64,000 nt of DNA from Apoda limacodes. Lineage: Eukaryota > Arthropoda > Insecta > Lepidoptera > Limacodidae. Below are positions 21,925-33,917 of the stretch, in pieces; within the stretch, counting starts at the first letter, position 1; every line of letters starts with the position of its first letter. Under the pieces are notes generated by a model. It searched no databases. It was not told where the DNA came from and worked only from the letters and a program-made list of their open reading frames with translations. Made by a program: the position numbers and the translations under genes. The DNA lies in NCBI GenBank assembly GCA_946406115.1, contig OX291544.1, positions 32,133,521 to 32,197,520 on the forward strand. Reading direction: 5' to 3'.

Positions 21925-22426
21925 ACTAGGGTTTTTTCTATCTGTAAACAAATTTAAATGAGTAAACAAGAATAAAAATACTTATATTTTATTGTACAAT
22001 GACGAATTACACAAATTTTGACAAAAAAAAAAACCTCGTAGACAAAATACAATAAGACAAATTACACTCACATTAGTCAACAGTCAGTCACGTAAACAAA
22101 ATCTTCAAAAAAATTTAAACCAATAGATAAAGTTAAAAATTAATCCTTAAAAGTTAAAATAGTTTCTCCATCTAGTATTTGCATTAAAAAATTTAGAAAA
22201 AAAACCAAAAAAAAAAAAGAATAGCAAGACCACTTGATGGAGAAATCAAAGTCAATGAGGGAGATACATGTCACGGTATAACAGTACAAGAGTGTCGCCC
22301 ACCTCAGCGGACATTTTCAAACCTTTAAAAATTTTCGTAGTTCTGCCATAATTAACATTATAAAAAAAAAGGACCGCGGCTTTATGGCGTCTGCTTCGGA
22401 GGCGACAATCCTATTAAAAATATATA

Positions 22427-22432
22427 TTTATT
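22427..22432 (-). terminator. candidate polyadenylation signal of the tubulin gene
   Basis: AATAAA on the minus strand (tttatt on plus), 184 bases after the tubulin stop codon. It is the first such hexamer downstream. The real site was not tested. Confidence 0.45.
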
Positions 22433-22615
22433 CATATATAAGATAACTATAATATAAACAGTAATAGACTAGTAAATAGACGAATTGAAACTAGATTCTT
22501 GGAACTGTGTTTAGGTTGAACTACTTTTAATTAAAGTTTTAATCTTGGCCTGCGTTTGTGCTTTGAACAGGACGTTTCAGTTACGTGACGTGTCGAGTTT
22601 AGACATTGCATGACG

Positions 22616-22745
22616 TCACATTTCGTCGTCACAAGGCTGTAAGTCCGATGTTTCTATGGCGACCTCGTCGTAGTCCCGCTCCAGTGCCGCAAGGTCTTCA
22701 CGAGCCTCTGCAAACTCTCCTTCCTCCATACCTTCTCCTACATAC
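22616..22745 (-). CDS. alpha-tubulin exon 9 (C-terminus, stop)
   Basis: The exon starts with the third base of the Trp codon split by the intron (acceptor ttgcag at 22,746-22,751). It encodes [20 protein letters not shown] and then an unusual tail ending DLQPCDDEM before TGA at 22,616-22,618. Canonical alpha-tubulins continue with a glutamate/glycine-rich stretch and end EEY. Here the acidic residues are few and tyrosine is absent, so detyrosination and tyrosination would not apply. Confidence 0.95.
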
Positions 22746-25700
22746 CTGCAAGAGTTAACTTAGGATAGAAAAAGAGGATAAAAATTAAGTTAGTTTAAGA
22801 TAAAACAGGACTTTCGCGCAGGTGTGATTAGAGTTTAGTTCTAACCTGTAGGTACCTGCTTCGTTACATCTTACGTTAAAGGGTACCCTATATATACGTT
22901 AAAACCCTTGTCGAGCACTACGTGTGTCGATGATTAGTGCAGATTACAATGTTAGACCGTTTTACAAGATGTTTATCAAGCAATCGCGCTACAAAATGTT
23001 ATTTATGGCTGTCGTAAGTACAAGCGACTTAAAAAGGGGACAGCAATAGCCACAAGAAACGAAATCAAAACAGTGAGCACTCGTGATCAATTTTAATCAA
23101 TTCAATATAATGCTATGACTACGTTGTTATTAGTACTGCCTGTGGATCTGAAAGGTGCAGGTTCGCAGTCTTTACTGTTCTTCCAGACGAGTATAGGTCG
23201 CGAGATGAACTCAAGATAGGTTATGTCGGGCTAGGGGCCATTAAAAATGTCATTTAAAAAGTAATCCTATCTAAGGTGGTCAGACAATTTAAACTTGATG
23301 GTAACAACTACGATAAGAAGCAAAAAGGAGAAGTCAGTTAGGCTAGGCAGCATTTAGAGAGTTGATCTAAAAGTCAGATCTTCACGTGACCCATACGTGT
23401 TTTAGGTCTTTAATCAGTGCGTCTTGCTGTCTGTCATGACCTACAGCGCGGAAACGAACACTGACAAAAGGGCCCATTCACAGATTAATAGTTCAGTGAG
23501 CTATGGAGAGACCTATGTTTGGTGTTACATGTAGTGTAGTGTAACATATAGCCAGTACGGATTTTGTAAAAAGAATCTCCATACATTTGATACTGCTTGT
23601 CCCTAAAATGAATTTATATAATTAATGCATTAGTTCTTTACACTAAAATTGTTGCATAGTTTTATGTCTTAATACGAAACTGCATATATTAAGCAAATGT
23701 CTTGGAATTCAAATTGATAGGATTCAGGATGATTTCAGTTTATTTCAGAGATTTTAGAGTTTATTTTACTAAAAGAATTTTAGTAAAAGTTTCCAGAAAC
23801 CCTTCTTGCTGCATTATGATGTAATTCAACGTGAAAATTCGGCTTAATCTTTGTTCCTTCAAACTAAAACGAGCTAGCATTACTACGGGTCCTATGGACA
23901 TTAACCCTGCAGATTGTGACCAAAGCATGAAACTTAGTACAAGCGTAGCCTAGATCGAAATAAACAAAGTGTATTTTGACACTATTTCCTTACTCACTAG
24001 AGTTTTGCACTACATACACATACACTGCATGTATGTGTTTGTTTCTCTTTCTGTAATTTCTTTTATGATAATTTATATCTATGTATGAATAGTATCTATG
24101 ACTCTATGTATCTATGTTTTTGTATGTATCTTTCCTTGTAAGGTTTTCGTCCCATATTGTATCTAATCGATTATTAAATTTCGTCTGATTTGTATGCGCC
24201 TTAATCCGATGTCACTTTTGTTTTAAATATTTAAGTTTGACTGTAACTTATCCCTTTTAGGGATAAGTCCACCTTTGTATTTTTTATTTTATACAATAAA
24301 ATGTATACAAACAAACAAACAAGTACACACAAAAACATTCGCAGGAGGAAGTTCCTCTAAAACCGCACTGAACGTGACCATTTAGGTTCTAAGGTGTGAG
24401 GATGGATGAAGAAGGTGTCCCATCATACAAGCGGTAGAACACACAGAGAGGCAAACTCTCTTCAGACTGTCATAAGGGTTCGATACGTCTTGTGAGTTTG
24501 GGATTTGATTATCTCAGCGCATCGATGAACCAAGTCAAAAGGGCCAGGCTGGTATGCGGGTGCAACCCCGCCCATAGATGGCAGCAGAACTCCATATGGG
24601 GCTGAAGTTGCGACTTGTAAGGCAGCAAGCTTTGCCCCAAGGTCAAGTCCTGCCTACTTTACTTTACTTTGTCTTCTAAATGATCTGGGAACTCAACATC
24701 GCTGGAGATATAACACTAAGGATTCCAATGAATGGGGTTTTCTAGCAGTGAATGTGCAGACTTATGTCTTCGTAGGGTTGAATCGAACCAAGTTTTTCTG
24801 TCCTAAGTTAAACTTATACAGAGTGGTCTCGATTTTAGACACAAGTTCTCCGCGGTTTTCCTCCACAATGGAATGTAACCGTCTCCAGTACTGTCATCGG
24901 CATAGCAATGTATGTTGTTGATGGACAATATGTCATTGACACGTTGGAGAAAAAGCGTAAGCGACAGCACAGAGTCTTGTGGGATACCAGCATTAATGTC
25001 TGTGCTATCAGAGCAACTACCTTTAACTACGGCTCGTCTGCATCTGCCGGATCTAGCCACCCATTTGCACAAATCCTCAGGCAGCCTGTAGGATGTCAAC
25101 TCCGACAGAAGACCTTGGTGCCAGACACGATCAAACGCCTTCGCTATGTGTAGTTCTTTTTTATACTAGTAAGGTGGCAAACAAGCTTGATGTTAAGCGA
25201 TCACCGTAGGCTATGAACGCTTGTAACCCCAGGGGTTCTAAAATCCAATAACTTTGGGTGGATGTGTATTTGAAAAGATATTGTATACTTGAAAGGTTGG
25301 TTCTTGCAGTGCTCATTGGTAACAGGTGTTCATCCGGGAGTTTCGGCTACATTCGGATAGTTTCCGAAGTGATGGTAGTTTAAATGATGTGCATTTGTTG
25401 CCAGGCTGTTGTGTGGGAATTGGGCCAATTCCGGGTATGCGATGTCTCTGTGTGTGTTTATGCATATATGTAATGTGTGTGTTTATGCATATATGTAATG
25501 TGCGTGTTTGTTCGTGTGTTGCGCCCGCTGTTTTGGAGTCCTGCTGGCATCGTGCCGGCCCATCGAGGATTGCAACAATCACTATCTAAGTCAATTTACT
25601 TAATAGGTTTATTTTATTAATCTTTAATATGTATTTGTATGTTTATTTATGTGTGCATTTTATTATCTCTTTAATATGTAGCTATATGTATATCTGTTCA

Positions 25701-28700
25701 TTTATTTACATGTATATATATATGCATAGTATGTAGGTGTGTCAGATTTGTCGGTATATATGTATATATATCTATATATATGTATACTTATATGTATCTC
25801 AGGAGTTACCTCGGCACAGAATTCAGAACTTTTAACGCTTCACGTGGTGTGCAATATGCAATCTGAATAACATAAGGCTCATATTACTCCAATTCTGATT
25901 TGTTTCATTTAACTGTTTACATTGTAAAGCTTGCTTGTGTTTCAATACAAAATATGTATTTATTAGTTGACTACAATATTATGTTCTGTTTGTAGTTTTA
26001 GATAGAATAACTATTGGATGTAGGCAATCAAAAATAACCAGTAGGTTTTGTAGTTAGTTTGTAAAGCAAATTCTTGTTTATTTCTCTTGACGATTCAAAA
26101 GTGTTCTTAGAAACCCATTTTAAAAATGATTTTGAAATTTGAAATTTTGAATTTTAATGACCATGCTCGCACGCTCGCTGCTGATGATCGTAGACGATCT
26201 GTTTTCGAACGAATCTTGTCGAAGTGTTTTATATTTTCTTCTATGAAATTATGTTTTCGCAAGGTTGAATAACTAGGCTATATACTGATATTTTTTTTTA
26301 TCTTAGAAGAAAAGGTAGTACAAAATTTTGAAACCTGAATTTCCTCATCCTTAATATATACGAAAATGATACCAAAGACGGCCTCTGGTGAAATCAGGCC
26401 CTGTTATATTTTTTTGTTTGTGGAGCGGCGTGGGCGTACTTCAACCCCCCCCCCCCCCTTCTCACCCCTGTGGGCGGAACCCGTGGGAACTGGACTTTAT
26501 CTGCTCATTTTGATCTAGACTACATGTGTACCAAGTTTCATGTTTTGGTCACAATCTGAATGGTCTCTATACAAGAGATTGCAATAGAACCTATACTATG
26601 TAGGCAATTTTGTATGGAACGACACGGAACTATAATTTATTCAACAATTTTAGTATAAATACTAATTCAATAACTATGGCTGGAGAGAACTAATACAATA
26701 CAAACTGTTACATGCAGTGGAGATATTTTATATTAGAAATTTATAACAGCTGTGTCAAATATCCTACTGCCAGAAAAACGATCGAGACAAGTTCAGTCGT
26801 TAGTTCTCTGCTGTTCTTCTACTTATATTGTTGGTCATACTGCTGGATTGTTGTTCAGAAACAGAACTTGCCATCCAGGAGCGGAACGCTAGGAACATGA
26901 AGTATGAAATAGCATTTTCCAGGGCTTCACGATGACCACCTTTAAAGGAATTCGATACTAGTACGTACCAGTGAACAAAGGCGCGCTTGGAGTACATGAG
27001 ATCGAACTTGTGGTCGAGCTTTCCCCAAGCCTCAGCGATGGCGGTGGTGTTGCTCAACATGGAAGCTGCGCGCTTTACCTGCGCGAGGTCTCCCCCTGCC
27101 ACTACCGACGGGGGCTGGTAGTTAATGCCGACCTGCAAAATTACAACATGTCACGAGCGTCGTCAAATCAAACAATATTTATTCCACCTTTGAATCGTCA
27201 ATACAATGTAAACAATGTTAATTTCTGCTAAAATGAGCCGGCTTCGGAGGCTTAGTGGGTCATGAACATGTCTCAAAAGTAAAATAAACCAGTAAAGTAA
27301 TAAACCAATTATGGTTCCACTAGTGCTGCGTAGTATTTACTTAGAATACAATTATTTACTTTTATTGATGGCTGGCAGTTCATGGCACGATTTCTTACCA
27401 AAATACATAGGGTATAAAAAAACAATATGATCACGGTGCTTAGTTTGCTTTTTTTTTAAGAATATTTTAATCATCTAATCAAAATCATCGGACGAATCAA
27501 AGAATGCAATAAGCATTTCATGTAAAATAAAGCGAGTAGGGATTTCGTAAAACAATTCTCAATACATTTTATACTGTGTATCCCTAAAATTTATTTATAT
27601 AATTATTGCATTAGTTGTGTACACCAAAGTTGATGCATGATGTCATGTCTATTAATACGATATGGCGTATATAAAGCGAGTATCGTGGGATTCAAGATTT
27701 CAAGTTATTTTGGAAAAGAATTTTAGTAAAAAGTTTATAAAAACCCTTCTTGCTACATTATGATGTAATTTCTTGTGAAAATTCGGCTTACTATTCTTTT
27801 CCCTCAAACTAAAACGAGCCAACATTACATGTTTCAAAAACCATACCAGTAATTTTGTATTGAAGGACACGGAAGTTTCATTTATTCAACAATTTTGGTG
27901 TAAAGACTTATACAATAATTATTTTTTAACTTTATTGGCAAACAATTGGGGAAACAACGTTTTTGGAATTTAAACCCCGTTGAATACGAATTTAAACCCC
28001 GTTGAATACGAATTTGCCTGTTGCCAAAGCAAAATTTGGAGTGGTTGGGTCATCTGTTTTGTTAGTTGCCTTAAAATAATGATAAAAACGTCTGCTTAGG
28101 GATGTTTTCGAATGCCTGACACATCTTATTACACATGCGTATCAAATAAGCTAGTCAACTTATAAAGTATTTGCTGACGGGTCATTGGCAGGGTACTCAT
28201 CCTCACACCTTAGAACCTAAATAGTCACGTACAGGGGTCAAGAAAAATTCCTCCCGCGAACGCTCAGGTTGTGGAATGAGCTCCCTGTTAAGGTCCGCGA
28301 ACGCTCAGGTTGTGGAATGAGCTCCCTGTTAAGGTCCGCGAACGCTCAGGTTGTGGAATGAGCTCCCTGTTAAGGTTTTCTCTAAGAACTACTGTATACT
28401 GGGTTCTTCAAGAAGGAACTTATTAAATTTTCTGACGGGTCGGCAACGGGCGAGTGATTCCCCAGGTGTTGTAAGCATCCATAGGCTGCAGTAACCGCTT
28501 ACCATCAGGTGGAACGCAAGCTTGTTTGCCACCTTAGTTGAGGTTTGTCCAGCCATTGGATAACCCATTCTTTAGGGAAATAAAAAACCATGACGTAATA
28601 CATACGGACATCATTACTTAACTGGGAAAAAAGCCATTTTTGTCTTTCGTCCAACTACCGCTGTACCAAAATTTCATGTGACCTCCGTCAGTATTTAGAG

Positions 28701-31700
28701 AATGTGTTCCGCAGTAACATGCGATTGGGTAAAAATCACTTTTACGTCGTAAGCCCATCTAGCTACCCGTGTACAAAAAATCAGTTGCTACGACCGGAAG
28801 ATATATTGACCCACGGTAGCATTAGCTGCAATTTCCATCGGAACTCGTAGATCAGAATTAGTGTCCGTCTTCAATTATCATCCCAAAAATCGGGTAACTC
28901 ACTTGGGCTTCTGATGGGATGAAGATGTTATACAAATTTTTGTATTTAAATATTAGGATATTCACCTTAAATCCAGTAGGGCACCAGTCCACAAAGCGGA
29001 TCCCGGCGCGCCCCTTCATGGCGGCGATGGCTGCATTCACATCTTTCGGCACCACGTCCCCTCGGTACAACAGACAGCACGCCATGTACTTTCCATCTCG
29101 CGGGTCGCACTTCACCATCTGATTCTGGGGCTCGAAGAGTTCAGCCGTGATCTCCGATACTGACATGCCTTCGTGATATGCCTGTTAGATTAAATTATGT
29201 GAGCAATTCGTATATCACACAATACACATGTGTAATTAAGGTTTGTCGAAAACAGTTAAAGCCTAATATAGATGAAATTTAGTATTTAGATAATGATTTT
29301 CTTGCTAAGTTTACCCAGACAGGTGTCCTTGTGGCAATTCATTTTCTTGACAAATCCTTTTTACACAATTTCAGTAATGGAACTACGATACAAAAATTAT
29401 ATTTATTTATATATAATTAGAACACAAACACGCCAACTTCAATTTTAAACTTAAAGTACGGTGAAAGTACAATTCTAACAGCAAAAAATAAATATAACTT
29501 GGAGAGGAACATCGCGTTAGGTCTCCTTACAGAAGAGGTTTGGAGGTTTGAGACTGTTTGAAATGCAAATGAAAAAAAAATTTTTGCCTTTTTCATTATC
29601 AGTTATTAACCCTTACATTACTACATACTTGATCGTCACCTTGTCTTTACCCTCTGGTGGAAGTTAACCTTTCGTTATGGACAACCACAGTAAAGTGGCC
29701 ACTGTCTCTAAACGTTGGAGATTTTCCGCACTACAACTTCAGCCTGCAGATTTCAGCCTGTTTTGATTTTCCAACACCTTAGAACTGCTGTAGTAAAAAC
29801 CAAAGCTAATGCCATCAACACAGTATTGCATAAAATATGTCGAGCACAAAATCCATTACAAAAAACTACTTGCTTTGTCTGCCGAGACGACGGGTGCGTA
29901 GGCAGCAAGCGGAAAGTGTATTCGTGGGTATGGGACTAAATTTGTCTGGAACTCCGTCAGGTCTACATTAAGTGCACCATCGAATCGAAGGGATGCAGTT
30001 ATTGATGACACCACCTTTAAAGAGACAACTATGTTATTAATCATTAAGTTCCGAGTAAGGGCCAAATAAATCAAGCAAGCCCAAAGGCCAGGTAACATCT
30101 CTGTTTTACATGCATACTATGTCGGTTATATTACGGTAAGAAAGACAAAACAAGATATTTTGAAATAAACAAATTTATTCGCTCCTATATCCTATAAATG
30201 TAAAACCATTTTGCTGCATTCATTTTACTTGTGAACCACCCCGTTTAAAGGTTATATTGACTTGTTAAACTCGACTTCATCAGATGTCAATATTGGAAGA
30301 TAGAATCCTCTGAAACGTACACTACACAGTGGGATGAACATTTTTTTATGCCTATGCTCTGTACGAGCCCTACACTTAAATGTTTTTATAATTATTACAT
30401 TTTAAAACTTTGTGGCGGCTGAGAACTACCTGTAAGATACAGAATAATAAGTACATATGTGGCGGATTATCATGACAAAACTAAAAAGGTTCCGTTTACC
30501 TACAGACAAAATGTCCCATTCGCAAAACGGCCCGTTCTCAACTCCGCCCTCTTTAATACCTAGCCACTTGTAATTTCAATGACATTATCCTTATTACAAT
30601 GAAAATATCATTAATGTAATGGACTAAACCTATTTATTAATTTACATCTAAAGTAAACTTTGAAAAAACTTACGTCTCAAAAAGGTAAACAAATCAATAT
30701 GATAGATGGATTTCGATACACTAAAAATTGACTGAATAAAAACGAGACCACGCAGTAGAAATGTACCAAGAAAGACGTATGTACTGCATCTAGTAATATA
30801 TAAGTCAATGACTGCATCTATCACCATTGATAAGAATAAGGAACATATAATACGCTGTACAAGTCATAGTTGTGAACCTGATTTAATTGGAAATGATGTA
30901 TTCCTAACTATCGAAAAGATAAAGAAAAAGGCTTGTAAAGATTTTGGACCAATGCTTGACTTATTTAATTTTCTAGGACATAATTTTTTTAAATATTTTT
31001 TTAATAAAGTTATTATTTTTCATTTTAATACCATTTCGACTTCTGATCTTTAATCAGATTCGCACCCACGAGAACACCCATAAAATAAATATATTTAGTT
31101 ATACCCATACGTAAATTAGTTGCGTATGTTACGTTTTGGGTGTAGACTGAACGATTTGTGAAAGGGACAATTTGCGAACAGGACTATTTGCGATCGGGAC
31201 TACTTGCGAAAAACTTAAGTTATTTGCAGCGGGCCGTTTTGAGAAAGGGACGTTACCGTCCGAATCCGATTTTATTTGTGTAAGTTCTAAAAACCTGAGA
31301 TAGGCATCTAGCCAGGATGTTGGAATACATATATAGACTATTTTAGGGCAATAGGACGTGACAGAGAAATGTTTGCAGATAAGCTAAATGCAGAAAAATC
31401 CGTTTTTGAAATACGACTTGAAGAAGGCATCTAACCAGAATTAGGGTTTGAATTTTTTTTACTGGATGCTGGAGTTGACTAACAAAAATAGCACCTGCAA
31501 CTTAAATAACTGATTTGTATTTGCTGAATAGTCCTTATACTTTGTCAAGAATTGGCAAATGGGTTGGTATATTACTCTTATCACTTATTCTCTTTAGTTG
31601 TTAATATACGACGTACGGAACCAATATAAAGCCAGGTTAGTTCAGATACACTGCATTATAAGAAGAGCTTTGGCGATGACCATGACCACCGTCATGCAGT

Positions 31701-33761
31701 ACTAATGAGGTTGGTAAAAAGAGCCTGTCCCCTACATTAATATGTGTGGCCAGCCACTGGTTGCTCCCTGCTGGGGAATCAAAACAGTAAAGGTATACAG
31801 GATCGCGATTTTGATGATCCAGATATTTGCGGATCCCGTATGTTGTACAGCGTGAGCATAACAGTGTGTATAATGCTTGATTCAATAAAGTGAAGTCATA
31901 GCCTTTGTGCATAACTGTTATATATTTTTTCTACGCAAGAAAATAAACAAGATACTGTGAATCTTATAAACCACTATTTCGCAAATATTGGGAAAAAGTT
32001 AGCACTTGACATTACACAAAGAAGTACAAATTCAAACTGTAGCTCTATTAGTAGTTCAATAATTCCTGCACCACCGCTTAACTCACTTGCACTTATACCA
32101 ACTGACGAAAACGAGATTTTGCAGATAATCAAAAGTCTTAAAAAAACTTCATCCGTGGGTTGCGATGGCATTTCCGCAAAAGCCTTAAAAGTCTGCTCTG
32201 AAGTGTTAGTCACACCAATATCCTTCATCTGCAATTTATGCCTGTCTAGTGGAATCTTCCCAAATTCACTCAAAAAATCAATTGTAATTCCTATTTACAA
32301 GGATGGTGACAGAGGTTGTGTCACAAATTATAGACCGATATCTCTCTTATCTAATGTTTCAAAAATTTTAGAAAAAGTTATAAACATAAGGCTTAAAAAT
32401 TACCTAGAAAAAAACAATCTTCTAGCACCTAACCAATACGGATTCAGGAAAAATACCTCAACTACTGATGCTGTAGAACATCTCACAGCATACGTGGCCA
32501 AAAATTTAGACAAAGGTAATAAAACGATTGGAATATTTTTTGACTTAGCAAAAGCATTTGACACAGTCTCTGTCCCAATCCTAATTGAAAAACTATTTAA
32601 CAAAGGTGTACGTGGGCTACCATTAAAATTGCTCCATGATTACTTAACAGATAGAAAACAGATAGTAAAAATTTACTTTATTCTTAGTCTACATAGATGA
32701 TCTGGGTCGACTTCAACTACAAGACGCCGAATTGGTCACTTTTGCAGATGACACAGTGTTACTCTTTAATGGCAAGTCATGGAACGAAGTAAGAAACAAA
32801 GCTGAAAGTGGTTTTTTGACAGTAAGTGATACACTAAACAAAAACTTGCTTAATCTTAATATCAAGAAAACACACTTTATGACTTTTAGTATTCGCAACA
32901 ATACTCAACCTGCAACTTCATACTCTCTAAAAGTGCATACTAACAATTGTAATGGCAATCCACAATGCAGTCGTATTTCTCTTACAAAAAAAGGATCGGT
33001 GAAATATTTAGGTATCATTGTAGATCAAAATTTAAATTGGAAAGAACAAATCACAGTCTTGACCCAAAGAGTGAGGAAGCTTATTTATATCTTTAGAAAA
33101 CTTAGACACTACTGTGACCCACATCTACTAAAAACTATATATTTCGCATTATGCCAGTCTGTAATAATATACTGCATCACATGCTGGGGCGGTGCCTCTA
33201 AAACTTTGCTGCTTAAACTAGAAAGAGCGCAAAGAGCAGTTCTAAAAGTGATGTCCTTTAAAAGAATTTTATACCCTACTCACACATTATATTTGGAAGT
33301 AAATTTTCTATCAGTCAGAAATTTATTTTTCAAAAATTTATTAATACGTCAGCACAAAACTCCAGTTAATATAAATTATCGAAAGAGAAGTAAATATATT
33401 AAGTACAGTTTACCAATATTAAAAACATCATTTCTCCAAAGATTCTTTATTTTCCTAGGCCCCTACATTTACAATATAATTAGTAAAAAATGCAACCTGC
33501 AAAATCTAACTTACTACGATTTTCGTAAAACAGTCTCTAAATACCTGAATGGATTGAAATACAAAGACACAGAAGATCTTATGGCTATAATTAGCTGAAA
33601 GTTTATATGAAGTTTGAATGAGTGGCTAATTGAATCGAATCTTAAATATATATATCTAATTATGAACAGACATAATAAATTTTACTTTTACACTTTAATA
33701 CATTACATTCTTTACATAAATAGGTTCATATCAACTTTCAAGGACACATACATACACATAG

Positions 33762-33852
<91 letters not shown>

Positions 33853-33864
33853 AACACACACACC

Positions 33865-33917
<53 letters not shown>

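Larger units (their letters stand above)
21576..22426. other. non-coding stretch between satellite and tubulin gene
   Basis: It holds a repeat related to the start of the jockey-type LINE (21,630-21,745), a nested hairpin (21,836-21,924) and AT-rich sequence. A 10-bp inverted pair tttctccatc / gatggagaaa lies near 22,163 and 22,238. No gene was found. Confidence 0.6.
30015..31930. other. tubulin intron 5, 3' part
   Basis: Intronic sequence with the FLYWCH remnant (30,669-30,960), its flanking inverted repeats and the esterase-like frame at 31,637-31,912. Otherwise featureless. Confidence 0.5.

Noticed and set aside
28919..29122. Plus-strand frames overlapping tubulin exons (26,971-27,231; 28,919-29,122; 35,271-35,492; 54,127-54,471)
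   Set aside because: They are antisense shadows of conserved tubulin exons. The minus strand matches the protein family and has correct splice sites.
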